A stretch of DNA of 64,000 nucleotides from Nesterenkonia aurantiaca (GCF_004364585.1 NZ_SOAN01000005.1:1-64000); one strand, 5' to 3'. Positions 17,456 to 26,532 are shown, counted from the stretch's first letter. Notes: a model not told the origin generated them from the letters alone. Made by a program: numbers and translations.

Positions 17456-18672
17456 CCACCACCGACAGCGCAGCGCAGCGACCCTCCTGCGAGGTGCCGG
17501 CTGCCGCCCCCGGCATGCCGGCGGCGCAGCGCACCCGCGCCCAGCTCGCCGACGGCCGGGAGATCTTCTTCTTCGACGATGCGCCCCGCCGACGCACCGT
17601 CCAGGACCGTCGCGAGATCTCCCGTCCGGTGGGCGGAAACGAGATGCGCTATGACCCGCTGCTGCGTGAATGGGTGGCCATCGCCGCCGCCCGGCAGCAC
17701 CGCACCCACCTGCCCGCCACCGAGGAATGTCCGCTGTGCCCCTCCACCCCGGAGCGCGCCACCGAGGTCCCACAGGACCAGTACGACGTCGTGGTCTTCG
17801 AGAACCGGTTCCCCTCCTTCCGCGGCGACATCCCGATCCCGGAGGACCTGCTGAGCACGACGACGGCGGCGCAGGAGACCGCCGGGCTGCGCCAGCCCGG
17901 CTCCGGCCGGTGCGAGGTGGTCTGCTTCACCGATCAGCACAGCTCCGCGCTGGCACAGGTCAGCCTCAGGCGGATGCGCACGGTGCTGGACGCCTGGGCG
18001 GACCGCACCGCCGCGATGCTCGCCGAGCCCGGCGTCGAACAGGTCTACTGCTTCGAGAACCGCGGCGAGGAGATCGGGGTGACGCTGAACCACCCGCACG
18101 GGCAGATCTACGGCTACCCCTTCATCACCCCGCGCACCCGCACCCTGCTGGACTCCGCCGCGGACTTCCGCGCTCGCCGGGGCGCCGATCTCTTCACCGA
18201 GATCCTGGCCGGCGAGGTCGCCGACGGTCGCCGGATCGTGGCGCGCACCGAACACTGGACCGCGTTCGTCCCAGCCTGGGCGCGCTGGCCGGTGGAGCTT
18301 CACATCTACCCGCACCGCGCGGTCCAGCGGCTGCCCGAGCTCACCGACGCCGAACGCGACGATTTCGCCGCGCTCTACCTGGACCTGCTGCGCCGCGGCG
18401 ATGCACTCTTCGACGGGCCCCTGCCCTATATCTCCGGCTGGCAGCAGGCTCCGGCCTCGGCCGAACCAGGACTGATGCGGCTGCACCTGCAGCTGTTCTC
18501 GATCCGCCGGGCGCAGAACAAGTTGAAGTACCTGGCAGGCTCCGAATCCGGCATGGGCGTGTTCATCAATGACATCGCCCCGGAAGAGACGGCACGCCGA
18601 CTGGTGGCGATCGGGCCGCAGACGGCAGAATCAGGGTCGGCAACACCCACAGACACAGAGGAGACACGATGA
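17452..18672 (+). CDS. galT: galactose-1-phosphate uridylyltransferase
   Basis: A 406-residue Leloir-pathway enzyme that exchanges UMP between UDP-glucose and galactose-1-phosphate. Cys93 and Cys96 (CPLC) are metal ligands, and NHPHGQIYGYPF holds the catalytic His216. Residues 1-45 form a longer N-terminal leader than usual. The start overlaps the DeoR stop (ATGA), and galE follows with the same overlap. Confidence 0.94.
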   Translation: MTTTDSAAQRPSCEVPAAAPGMPAAQRTRAQLADGREIFFFDDAPRRRTVQDRREISRPVGGNEMRYDPLLREWVAIAAARQHRTHLPATEECPLCPSTPERATEVPQDQYDVVVFENRFPSFRGDIPIPEDLLSTTTAAQETAGLRQPGSGRCEVVCFTDQHSSALAQVSLRRMRTVLDAWADRTAAMLAEPGVEQVYCFENRGEEIGVTLNHPHGQIYGYPFITPRTRTLLDSAADFRARRGADLFTEILAGEVADGRRIVARTEHWTAFVPAWARWPVELHIYPHRAVQRLPELTDAERDDFAALYLDLLRRGDALFDGPLPYISGWQQAPASAEPGLMRLHLQLFSIRRAQNKLKYLAGSESGMGVFINDIAPEETARRLVAIGPQTAESGSATPTDTEETR

Positions 18673-19667
18673 AGCTGCTGGTCACCGGCGGTGCCGGGTA
18701 TATCGGATCCGTGGTGGTCCAGCGGCTGCTCGCCGAGGGCCACACCGTGGAGGTCCTGGACAACCTCAGCACGGGCCACGCCGACTCGGTCCTGGACGGG
18801 GCGCGCTGGCACCAGGCCGAGCTGCTCGAGGTCGGTCAGATCCTGGACGCCAGCTTCGACGGCGTGGTCCACCTGGCCGCGCGTTCCCTGGTGGGGGAGT
18901 CGGTGAGCCACCCGGAGCGCTACTGGCACGGCAACATCGTGGCCACCCTGGCGCTGCTCGACGCGATGCGCTCCGCAGGGGTCCGCCGACTGGTGTTCTC
19001 CTCCACCGCCGCGGTCTACGGCGAGCCGGCAGGGGCCAGCATCGCCGAATCCGATCCGACGATGCCGACCAACCCCTACGGCGCCTCGAAGCTGGCCATC
19101 GATCACATGCTCACCGCCGAGGCCCGTGCCCACGGCCTGGCCGCGATCAGCCTGCGCTACTTCAACGTGGCCGGGGCCTCGGGAGACCTGCGCGAGCGCC
19201 ACGACCCGGAGACCCACCTGATCCCGAACCTGCTCAAGGTCGCCGCCGGGGAGAAGGAGTCGGCCAGCATCTTCGGCACCGACTATCCCACCGAGGACGG
19301 CACCGCGGTGCGTGACTACATCCACGTGCTCGACCTCGCCGAGGCGCACCTGCGGGCGTTGGCGGCCGCAGAGCCGGGGGCCCATGAGATCTACAACCTC
19401 GGCACCGGCACCGGCACCTCGGTGCGCCAGGTGATCGACGCCGTCCGCGAGGTCACCGGCGCGGAGGTCCCTGCGGTGGAGGAGCCCCGCCGCGCCGGAG
19501 ACCCGGCGGTGCTGGTCGCCTCCGGCGCCCGCGCGCTGAAACGTCTGGGCTGGAGCCCCACCAGAGATGTCCGCGATATGGTCGCCGACGCCTGGGCCGC
19601 ACTGGGACACGAGGTCAGGACCCCGAACCCGAGTACCCGTCCCCAGGCCTCAGGAGACCCGGCATGA
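18669..19667 (+). CDS. galE: UDP-glucose 4-epimerase
   Basis: A 332-residue short-chain dehydrogenase-like epimerase interconverting UDP-galactose and UDP-glucose. VTGGAGYIGS (5-14) binds NAD; Ser-Ser-Thr at 111-113 and YGASK with Tyr137 and Lys141 are the catalytic set. LRYFNVAGAS and VRDYIHVLDLAEAH are typical of GalE. It is coupled on both sides by ATGA overlaps. Confidence 0.94.
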   Translation: MKLLVTGGAGYIGSVVVQRLLAEGHTVEVLDNLSTGHADSVLDGARWHQAELLEVGQILDASFDGVVHLAARSLVGESVSHPERYWHGNIVATLALLDAMRSAGVRRLVFSSTAAVYGEPAGASIAESDPTMPTNPYGASKLAIDHMLTAEARAHGLAAISLRYFNVAGASGDLRERHDPETHLIPNLLKVAAGEKESASIFGTDYPTEDGTAVRDYIHVLDLAEAHLRALAAAEPGAHEIYNLGTGTGTSVRQVIDAVREVTGAEVPAVEEPRRAGDPAVLVASGARALKRLGWSPTRDVRDMVADAWAALGHEVRTPNPSTRPQASGDPA

Positions 19668-20872
19668 GCCCCGGGCGCGATGGGCGCGAGGGGCGCGATG
19701 CGCTCGAAGGGCTCGCCGAGCGTTTCCACGCCGTCTATGGCAGGCCCGCCGCCGGGATCTGGGCTGCCCCCGGCCGAGTCAACCTGATCGGGGAGCACAC
19801 CGACTACAACGGTGGCTACGTGCTGCCCTTCGCGCTGCCCCAGGTCAGCGAGGTGGCCGCCGCGGCCCGTGAGGACCGCATGGTCCATGTGCGCTCGCTG
19901 CTCAACGGTGAGACCGCAGAGTTCAGCCTGGACGGACTGGCTCCGGGCGTCGTCGAAGGCTGGGCCAGCTATGCCGCCGGGGTGCTCTGGTCCCTGGAGC
20001 AGGCCGGGCACCGGCTTCCCGGCATGGATCTGCTCGTCGACTCCAACGTCCCCGTGGGCGCCGGACTCTCCTCCTCCGCCGCCCTGGAATGCTCGGTGGC
20101 GCTGGCCGCCACCGAGATCGCCGGCGTCGTGCTGCCCGCCGCAGAGCTGGCCCGGCTGGCTCAGCACGCGGAGAACGACTTCGTGGGCATGCCCTGCGGG
20201 ATCATGGACCAGATGACGGCGGTCGCGGCCGAGGCCGAGCATGCGCTGCTGCTGGACACCCGGAGCATGAGCACGGAACAGGTCCCGTTCACCCTGGCCC
20301 AGGACGATCTGGCGCTGCTGGTCCTGGACTCCCGCGCCGAGCACCGACTGGTGGACGGGGAGTACGCCGCCCGCCGAGCCCAGTGCGAGGCCGGCTCAAG
20401 AATGCTGGGGGTCACGAGTCTGCGCGAGCTCACCGACGACGACGTCGCGCCCGAGGATCTGCCGGCACGGCTCACCGATGAGGTCACCCTGCGTCGGGTC
20501 CGGCACGTGCTCACCGAGAACGCGCGGGTGCTCGCGGCCCGGGAGGCGCTGCGCACCGGGGCCTACGCCCAGCTCGGCGAGATCCTCTCCGCCGCCCACG
20601 CCTCCGCGCGGGACGATTTCGAGATCACCGTGGAGGAGACCGACACGATGGTGGAGACGCTGCTCAGGCTGCCGGCCTCGGGCGACGTGGCGCCCGCGCT
20701 GGGCGCCCGGCAGGTGGGCGGCGGCTTCGGCGGCTGCGTGATCGCGCTGATCCACGCGGACTCCTTCGACGGGCTGCTCGCCGCGGTGCAGGAGAACGCC
20801 CGCCGTCGCGGCTTCACCGAGCCCACCGGCTTCCTCGCCCGCGCCTGCCCCGGAGCCCGACGCCTCGCCTGA
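19664..20872 (+). CDS. galK: galactokinase
   Basis: A 402-residue GHMP kinase that phosphorylates galactose. GRVNLIGEHTDYNGGYVLP (37-55) is the galactokinase signature, VPVGAGLSSSAALE is the ATP-binding loop and GGGFGGCVIAL the third GHMP motif. It is the last gene of the deoR-galT-galE-galK operon, so the whole Leloir pathway except mutarotase is encoded together. No strong terminator follows; two direct copies of CAGGGCAGCGCC lie in the gap to the convergent gene. Confidence 0.95.
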   Translation: MSPGRDGREGRDALEGLAERFHAVYGRPAAGIWAAPGRVNLIGEHTDYNGGYVLPFALPQVSEVAAAAREDRMVHVRSLLNGETAEFSLDGLAPGVVEGWASYAAGVLWSLEQAGHRLPGMDLLVDSNVPVGAGLSSSAALECSVALAATEIAGVVLPAAELARLAQHAENDFVGMPCGIMDQMTAVAAEAEHALLLDTRSMSTEQVPFTLAQDDLALLVLDSRAEHRLVDGEYAARRAQCEAGSRMLGVTSLRELTDDDVAPEDLPARLTDEVTLRRVRHVLTENARVLAAREALRTGAYAQLGEILSAAHASARDDFEITVEETDTMVETLLRLPASGDVAPALGARQVGGGFGGCVIALIHADSFDGLLAAVQENARRRGFTEPTGFLARACPGARRLA

Positions 20873-20944
20873 GCGTCCTCCCAGCCCAGCACCACGTCAG
20901 GGCAGCGCCCCAGCCCCGCACCCCGGCAGGGCAGCGCCGAGGCC

Positions 20945-22159
20945 CTAGCGGCCGGCGGCGGCGTTGCCCGCCGCGTGGGCCAGGGCCTCGAGCGGGCCGC
21001 GGCGGCGCAGGACGAAGCGCAGCAGACCCGCACCCAGGGCGCCGATGACCAGCAGCATCAGCATCTGAGCCGGGGAATACTCGGTGAGGAAGGTCAGGAA
21101 GTCCGGCACCTGAGTGCCGCGCCAGAAGTGGAGCACCACCAGGTGGGCCACGTAGAGGGTCAGCGGCATCGCGCCTGCCCCGATCAGCGGAGCCAGCAGC
21201 CAGCGCAGCTTCTCTGCGGCGAGCAGGCATACGCCCAGCACCAGCATCGAGGTGCCGATGGTGTGGATCAGATCCATCGTGGAGCCCTGATGCGGAATCG
21301 CGAGCAGGAACCACAGATCCTCATTGACCAGGGGGATCTGATAGGTGCCCACCAGAAGCTCGGCGCGCATCTCGGCGCTGGACCAGCCGTAGCGCGCGGC
21401 GAGCTCGGGGATCAGCGTGGACTGCCAGAGCATCCACAGGTGCACCGCATAGCTGAGCACTGCCAGCCCCAGCCCGATTCCGGCCAGCTTCAGCGCGACG
21501 GGGGCCCGCTGCAGCTGCAGCCGACCGATCGCCATGCCGGTGAAGAGGTAGGCCGGCCAGAGCAGCAACGGGTAGTACCCGGTCAGCGCCAGGTCCATGC
21601 CCAGCACGGCGGGATTCGCCAGGTCGGCGAACCCGGGGGAGTGCCACAGCCGCCACATGTCGGGGAATCCCTCCCAGGAGCTGCGCAGATCATTGTGCAG
21701 CCACCAGAACGCCACCGGTGCCGCCGCCACCCAGGCGCCGGCCAGGGCGAACAGCGGCACCGCGCCCAGGCGCAGGAACGGCAGCGCGAGCAGGAAGAGC
21801 AGGCCGTAGTGCACCAGGATGATGGCCACCCCGGAGTTCAGCGCGGCCACCATCAGTCCGATCACCACCACGATCAGCGCACGCACTGCGATGGCCTTGC
21901 GGTCACCGGCGAGCTGTGCCCCGGAGTGAGCCCGGCCGGCGCCGCCGCTGAGCAGCGAGAGTCCCACGCCGGCCAGCATCGCGAACAGCGCCGAGGGACG
22001 CCCGGTGAAGAGCAGGCCGGCCCAGCTGGCGTCGTGTCCGGGCTCGGAGATGGTGGGCAGCACGTGGACGGTCATCATGCCCAGCAGCGCGAGGCCGCGG
22101 GCGGCATCGACTCCCGAGATGCGCCGCAGACGTGAGGAGGTGGGGCCGGCTTTGATCAC
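20945..22159 (-). CDS. DUF418/acyltransferase-like multi-pass membrane protein
   Basis: A protein of about 404 residues with ten or more hydrophobic segments. The N-terminal RRISGVDAARGLALLGMMTVH and the later FTGRPSALFAMLAG match the heparan-glucosaminide acetyltransferase-like/DUF418 families. GAMPLTLYVAHLVVLHFW near the C-terminus is the usual conserved block. I start it at GTG 22159, because TAACGT lies seven bases upstream (leaderless pattern); a TTG at 22189 would lengthen it by ten residues. Members are thought to move acyl groups across the membrane, but the substrate is unknown. Confidence 0.75.
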   Translation of the reverse strand: MIKAGPTSSRLRRISGVDAARGLALLGMMTVHVLPTISEPGHDASWAGLLFTGRPSALFAMLAGVGLSLLSGGAGRAHSGAQLAGDRKAIAVRALIVVVIGLMVAALNSGVAIILVHYGLLFLLALPFLRLGAVPLFALAGAWVAAAPVAFWWLHNDLRSSWEGFPDMWRLWHSPGFADLANPAVLGMDLALTGYYPLLLWPAYLFTGMAIGRLQLQRAPVALKLAGIGLGLAVLSYAVHLWMLWQSTLIPELAARYGWSSAEMRAELLVGTYQIPLVNEDLWFLLAIPHQGSTMDLIHTIGTSMLVLGVCLLAAEKLRWLLAPLIGAGAMPLTLYVAHLVVLHFWRGTQVPDFLTFLTEYSPAQMLMLLVIGALGAGLLRFVLRRRGPLEALAHAAGNAAAGR

Positions 22160-22172
22160 CGTATGTACGTTA
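22160..22172 (-). promoter_or_regulatory. leaderless promoter of the DUF418-type gene
   Basis: On the minus strand TAACGT (22172-22167) precedes GTG 22159 by 7 bases. Confidence 0.4.
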
Positions 22173-22285
22173 CTGCCTCGCCCACCCAACCGAAGTCGAG
22201 ACTCGTCGGGAGCAGCTCACCGGGCATTTCTCGGGCAGCTCAGCGGGCACCTCCCGGGAGCACTTGAAAAAATCTTCGCATCCGG

Positions 22286-22315
22286 CGCAACCTTTTCCCG
22301 GCCCCGGCGGTAGTA
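22286..22315 (+). promoter_or_regulatory. possible ECF-sigma promoter before the DUF4397 gene
   Basis: CGCAACC (22286-22292) resembles the AAC-type -35 element of ECF promoters; about 15 bases later CGGTAGTA (22308-22315) could be the -10. It lies 60 bases before the DUF4397 gene, whose operon encodes an ECF sigma factor, so autoregulation is plausible. Confidence 0.35.
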
Positions 22316-22377
22316 CTGATGTGAGCACAAAAAGTGATCACCATCACTGCCTTCAGGCACCCTGAAAGGACATCGCC

Positions 22378-23202
22378 ATGCGCAAGTCACTTCCACTCGC
22401 CACCACCGCGCTCGTCGGAATGGCCATCGCGGCCACCGCAGTCCCCGCCTACGCCGCCGAGGAGGGCGCAGCCTCAGCCCAGCTCTCGGTGCTGCATGCC
22501 GTGCCAGATCTCCCCGTGGACGTCTACGTCAACGGCGAACTGACCCTAGATGACTTCAACCCCGGTGATCTCGCCGGGCCGCTGGAACTGCCGGGCGGCG
22601 ACTATGAGATCGCGATCACCGCCGCCGACGCCGCCGATGCCTCGGATCCGGTCCTCGGCCCCGTGGACGTCTCTCTGGAGAGCGGCGGAAACTACACCGC
22701 TGCCGCCCACCTCGATGCCGACGGCAACCCGACCGTGACCGCCTTCGGCAACGACACCTCCGAGCTCGCAGCCGGTGAGGGCCGACTCACGGTGCGCCAC
22801 GTGGCCGCCGCCCCGGCCGTCGACGTCTTGGCCAACGGCGAGGTGGCCGTCGAGTCGCTGTCGAACCCGGATGAGGCCTCACTCGACCTGCCTGCCGGCA
22901 CGCTCGAGGCCGCCGTGACCCTGGCCGGCGAGTCTGACCCGGTCATCGGCCCGGCCGACGTCGACGTCGCCGAAGGCGTGAACACGATCGTCTACGCCTG
23001 GGGCTCTGCCGCGGACGGCAACCTGGCGCTCGCCACCCAGACCGTGGACGCCACGCACTCCTCACCAGACGGCGTGCCCACCGGCAACTTCGAGGTCGTC
23101 GCCGGCCAGTCCACCGCCGGCTGGGTCGCCGGCATCGGCGTGCTGGCTCTGATCGGCGTCGGCACCGTGGCGATGGGCGCTCGCGCCAAGAGCCGCGTCT
23201 GA
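22378..23202 (+). CDS. DUF4397 surface protein with C-terminal membrane anchor
   Basis: A 274-residue protein: signal peptide 1-26 (ending VPAYA), then two DUF4397 repeats at about 35-130 (LSVLHAVPDLPVDVYVNGE) and 135-225 (LTVRHVAAAPAVDVLANGE). A short linker with GVPTG (232-236), a hydrophobic helix at about 246-267 and the basic tail RAKSRV follow. That C-terminal layout is the shape of a sortase sorting signal, but with VPTG instead of LPXTG. A class F sortase gene starts one base after its stop. It probably sits on the cell surface. Confidence 0.85.
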   Translation: MRKSLPLATTALVGMAIAATAVPAYAAEEGAASAQLSVLHAVPDLPVDVYVNGELTLDDFNPGDLAGPLELPGGDYEIAITAADAADASDPVLGPVDVSLESGGNYTAAAHLDADGNPTVTAFGNDTSELAAGEGRLTVRHVAAAPAVDVLANGEVAVESLSNPDEASLDLPAGTLEAAVTLAGESDPVIGPADVDVAEGVNTIVYAWGSAADGNLALATQTVDATHSSPDGVPTGNFEVVAGQSTAGWVAGIGVLALIGVGTVAMGARAKSRV

Positions 23203-23203
23203 G

Positions 23204-23923
23204 ATGAACAACCACCGTCGTCGCCTGCGGGCGGGTCACTCCGCCGGCCTGGCCCTCGTGCTCAGCGCTGCTCTGGTCGCAACAGGGTGCGCCACCTCAG
23301 CTGCGGAGCGCCCCGAGAGTCAGGCGGCGACGGTCTCGGCCTCCGGAGAATCCCAGGAGCCTTCGGCGTCTTCCCCTTCGCCGGAGGCCCCTGGGTCTCC
23401 GGAGGCCACCCCATCGGTTCCGAGTCCCGGATCCATCCCGGTCCAGCCTGCCGATCAGGGGCAACAGGAGCCCACCCCTGAGCCCGCGCAGCTGCTCTAC
23501 CCGGGCATCGATGCGGATATCCCGGTGGAGCCGCGCGGCGTCGCCGAGGATGGTCAGATGGACATCCCCGACGACGCCGCCCAGGCTGCCTGGTATGAAT
23601 ACGGCAAGGCCCCGGCCGATCAGGTCGGGACCACCGTCATCTCCGCCCACGCCGGTTCCCAGGAGACCCCCGTCGGGCCGCTCTACGCACTGAAGGACTC
23701 CCGGCCAGGCGAGGAGGTCACGGTCCTTGACGAAGCCGGCGTGGCGCATCACTATGAAGTCACACAGGTGGAGCAGCTCGGCAAGGACGGACTGGACTTC
23801 GCTCCGTACTTCGAGCGGACCGGGAAGCACCGTCTAGTGCTGATCACCTGTGGGGGTCAGTGGATCGACGAGCGCGGCAGCTATGCAGACAACATCATTG
23901 TGGTCGCTGAACCCCTCGACTGA
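23204..23923 (+). CDS. class F sortase
   Basis: A 239-residue transpeptidase. The N-terminal hydrophobic segment ends in ATGC (Cys29), a membrane anchor or weak lipobox; a Pro/Ser/Glu-rich linker reaches residue 95. The sortase barrel has TTVISAHAG with His149, LVLITCGG with the nucleophile Cys216, and ERGSYADNIIV with Arg224. It follows the DUF4397 gene at once and overlaps the start region of the sigma-factor gene. Its likely job is to attach or trim that surface protein; class F substrates are poorly known. Confidence 0.9.
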   Translation: MNNHRRRLRAGHSAGLALVLSAALVATGCATSAAERPESQAATVSASGESQEPSASSPSPEAPGSPEATPSVPSPGSIPVQPADQGQQEPTPEPAQLLYPGIDADIPVEPRGVAEDGQMDIPDDAAQAAWYEYGKAPADQVGTTVISAHAGSQETPVGPLYALKDSRPGEEVTVLDEAGVAHHYEVTQVEQLGKDGLDFAPYFERTGKHRLVLITCGGQWIDERGSYADNIIVVAEPLD

Positions 23924-24515
23924 GCAGGCGAGCGCCCCGGCTGCACGGACCTCGCCCCTGCCCTCCGACGAAGGAGAAGCCCTGGATCAGCAGCCTCTTG
24001 CGATGCGCTTCGCGGCCGGGGAACCCGCAGCCATGCATGACCTCTATCGGCAGCACGCGAGCTTCGTGTTCTCGCTGTGCATGGCGGCGCTGCGGCATCG
24101 TCAGGACGCAGAGGATGCGACCCAGCAGGTGTTCACCCGCGCCTGGCGCTCGCGGGAGAGCTATGACCCCACCCAGCCGACCGGTGCCTGGCTCACCGGG
24201 ATCACCCGCCGGGTGATCGCTGACGTGTTCGCGCGGCGGGAGCGAGATCTGCAGACCGCCGAGGCCGGGGCCGATGTGATGGCACGCAACGGCCCGACAC
24301 AGCCGACCGACGCTGTGGTCGATCGAGTCGTGGTCCAGCAGAGCCTGCGGCAGCTGGGTCCGCCGCAGGATGAGATAATTCGCCTGGCCTATTCCGAGGA
24401 CCTTCCGCTCAGAACCATCGCGGAACGCCTGGAGATGCCGCTCGGCACCGTGAAATCCCACGTCCACCGGGGCCTGGCGCGTATGAGAGAGAGTCTGGAG
24501 GTGCATAGTGACTGA
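23883..24515 (+). CDS. ECF-type sigma-70 factor
   Basis: An extracytoplasmic-function sigma factor. Region 2 (DLYRQHASFVFSLCMAALRH, QDAEDATQQVFTRAW) is followed by region 4 (PPQDEIIRLAYSEDLPLRTI, MPLGTVKSHVHRGLARMRE). The start is uncertain: ATG 23883 overlaps the sortase gene by 41 bases and has no ribosome-binding site; ATG 24003 cuts close to region 2. The only good Shine-Dalgarno (AAGGAGA, 23971-23977) lies five bases before an in-frame CTG at 23982, which gives LDQQPLAMRFAAGEP. The stop overlaps the anti-sigma gene by eight bases. Confidence 0.85.
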   Translation: MQTTSLWSLNPSTEQASAPAARTSPLPSDEGEALDQQPLAMRFAAGEPAAMHDLYRQHASFVFSLCMAALRHRQDAEDATQQVFTRAWRSRESYDPTQPTGAWLTGITRRVIADVFARRERDLQTAEAGADVMARNGPTQPTDAVVDRVVVQQSLRQLGPPQDEIIRLAYSEDLPLRTIAERLEMPLGTVKSHVHRGLARMRESLEVHSD

Positions 24516-25407
24516 GCAGATCCCACCGCGGAACGTTTCCAGCTCCGATGGGCACCTCACAGACGAGCACCTGGCGATCCTGGCCGACCCCCGACTCGGC
24601 CGCACCGAGACGACCGCCGAGCAGGCGCACCAGCCACCGCCCTTCGCGCAGCGTGAGCACCTCACACTCTGTGGACCCTGCCGCGCGGCGTTCGAGGCCA
24701 CCGAACGTGCCCTGGAGGCGCTGCGTGATCCCGCCGCGCTGCACGATCCCCCCGCCGAGCTCTGGGACCGGATCGCCGCCGGGATCGCCGCGATCTCGGA
24801 AGAGACCCGCGTCCCTGGCCAGAGCGCCTCGGACCGAGACCGGCCGATGGACGACCACCCGGCGCGAGACCGCCCGATGGCCTCGGTCACCGAGCTGGGT
24901 CCCCGGCAGCGCCGGCGGGCCGGCACCGAGGAGCGCCCTCCTCGCCGGCTCTGGATTCCGCTGGCGGCAGCCGCCGCGGGCGCCGTGCTCGGCGGTGCGG
25001 CCGTGGCAGCGCTGCTGGCCCAGAACGACGCCGCGGAGGTCCAGGCCCCCGTGGCCGTGACCACCGTGGTCGGCGACGCCACCCTGGAACCGGTGGCCGC
25101 AGAGGACTTCACCGGCCGCGCCGAAATGGTCGAGACCGAGGCCGGGGACCTGGAGCTCACCGTGGAGATCTCAGCCGCCCCGGACCCCGAGGCCGGATAC
25201 TTCGAGGTCTGGCTGCGCGACGCGGAGGGGACCCAGCTGATCTCGCTGGGCTCCGCCACCGCCGGGGCCACCACCTTCACCGTCCCGGCTGGCATCGACC
25301 TGAGTCAGTATCCCGTGGTCGACGTCTCGCACGAACACTTCGACGGCGACCCCACCCACAGCGGCACCACCCTGGGCGCCGGGCCCATGGAGGATCCAGA
25401 CAGCTGA
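24508..25407 (+). CDS. zinc-type anti-sigma factor, RskA-like
   Basis: A 299-residue single-pass membrane protein. REHLTLCGPCRAAF supplies the His51-x3-Cys55-x2-Cys58 zinc motif of ZAS anti-sigma domains. A helix at about 150-173 (LWIPLAAAAAGAVLGGAAVA) crosses the membrane. The outer RskA domain (about 180-295) contains YFEVWLRDAEGTQLISLG and FTVPAGIDLSQYPVVDVSHE. It starts inside the sigma gene, as co-expressed sigma/anti-sigma pairs do, and should hold the sigma factor inactive until a membrane signal releases it. Confidence 0.9.
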   Translation: MTEQIPPRNVSSSDGHLTDEHLAILADPRLGRTETTAEQAHQPPPFAQREHLTLCGPCRAAFEATERALEALRDPAALHDPPAELWDRIAAGIAAISEETRVPGQSASDRDRPMDDHPARDRPMASVTELGPRQRRRAGTEERPPRRLWIPLAAAAAGAVLGGAAVAALLAQNDAAEVQAPVAVTTVVGDATLEPVAAEDFTGRAEMVETEAGDLELTVEISAAPDPEAGYFEVWLRDAEGTQLISLGSATAGATTFTVPAGIDLSQYPVVDVSHEHFDGDPTHSGTTLGAGPMEDPDS

Positions 25408-25459
25408 CCCCGCGTCCAGGTTCCCGCCCGTCGCTGGCCCCCGGGCGGGACCCAGGCGG

Positions 25460-25472
25460 TAGGCTGTTGCCC
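25460..25472 (+). promoter_or_regulatory. leaderless promoter of dapA
   Basis: TAGGCT (25460-25465) precedes ATG 25473 by 7 bases. Confidence 0.5.
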
Positions 25473-26435
25473 ATGGCAAGCGACAACGAGCCCACACACG
25501 AATTCGATCCGCACCTCACCGAGGGGCAGGTCCAGCACCCGGATCAGACCGACCCGTTCTTCGGGCACCTGATCACGGCGATGGTCACGCCGTTCACCCC
25601 GGATGACAAGATCGATTTCGACGCCTTCGAGGCGCTCGCCGTGCGACTCGTGGATGAGGGCAACGACTCCCTGGTGGTCTCCGGCACCACGGGGGAGACC
25701 TCCACGCTGGAGGACCACGAGAAGGAGTCCCTGGTCCGCGCCGCGAAGTCCGCCGTCGGGGACCGCGCCAAGGTCATCGCCGGCACCGCCACCAACCACA
25801 CCGATCACGACCTGCTGATGGCCAAGCGTGCCGAGCGCGCCGGCGCCGACGGCCAGCTGGTGGTCACCCCGTATTACAACAAGCCCAGCCAGGACGGCGT
25901 CTTCGCGCACTTCACCGCGGTGGCCAACGCAGCGGACCTGCCGCTGATGATCTACGACATCCCCGGACGCACGGGCATCCCGATCGCCACCGAGACGATC
26001 CTCAAGCTCTCCGAGCACCCGCACATCATGTCGCTCAAGGACGCCAAGAACGACATCACCGCCACCACCGAGGTGCTGACCAAGACCGACCTCGAGGTCT
26101 ACTCCGGCGATGACCAGAACGTGCTCGCCTGGATGGCCATGGGCGCCGCCGGCGTCGTCTCGGTCACCGCCCACGTGGCCTCCCCGACCTTCCGCCGGAT
26201 GATCGACGCGGTGCTGAACTATGAGCTGCGCGAGGCCCGCATCGCGCACGGCGAGCTCGGCCCGGTCATCCGCGCGATGATGACCCGCGTCCAGGGCGCG
26301 GTCTCCTGCAAGCAGGTGCTCAACTGGCTCGGCACCGGCATGCACCCCGGCGTCCGCCTGCCCCTGGTGCAGGCCAATGAACTCGAGAAGCAACTGATCA
26401 TCGCCGACCTGCGCGAGGCAGGCTGGCAGCTCTGA
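25473..26435 (+). CDS. dapA: 4-hydroxy-tetrahydrodipicolinate synthase
   Basis: A 320-residue class I aldolase condensing pyruvate with aspartate semialdehyde, the first committed step to diaminopimelate and lysine. GTTGE (71-75), Tyr161 in YDIPGRTG and the Schiff-base Lys189 in LKDA are present. The N-terminal 28 residues precede the barrel. ATG 25473 is supported by the TAGGCT box upstream. RNase J follows about 100 bases later, an order common in actinobacteria. Confidence 0.95.
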   Translation: MASDNEPTHEFDPHLTEGQVQHPDQTDPFFGHLITAMVTPFTPDDKIDFDAFEALAVRLVDEGNDSLVVSGTTGETSTLEDHEKESLVRAAKSAVGDRAKVIAGTATNHTDHDLLMAKRAERAGADGQLVVTPYYNKPSQDGVFAHFTAVANAADLPLMIYDIPGRTGIPIATETILKLSEHPHIMSLKDAKNDITATTEVLTKTDLEVYSGDDQNVLAWMAMGAAGVVSVTAHVASPTFRRMIDAVLNYELREARIAHGELGPVIRAMMTRVQGAVSCKQVLNWLGTGMHPGVRLPLVQANELEKQLIIADLREAGWQL

Positions 26436-26532
26436 GCGACCCGTCCGAAGCATGGGCGGGCAGCAGGAGCACAGCACACCACCACTACACAATTGAGGTC
26501 CCCACCGGGATCTCTCGAGGAGGAATCTCACC

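Noticed and set aside
20909-20945. Direct copies of CAGGGCAGCGCC after galK as a terminator or mobile-element repeat
   Set aside because: They are direct, not inverted, so no hairpin forms, and nothing between them suggests an element.
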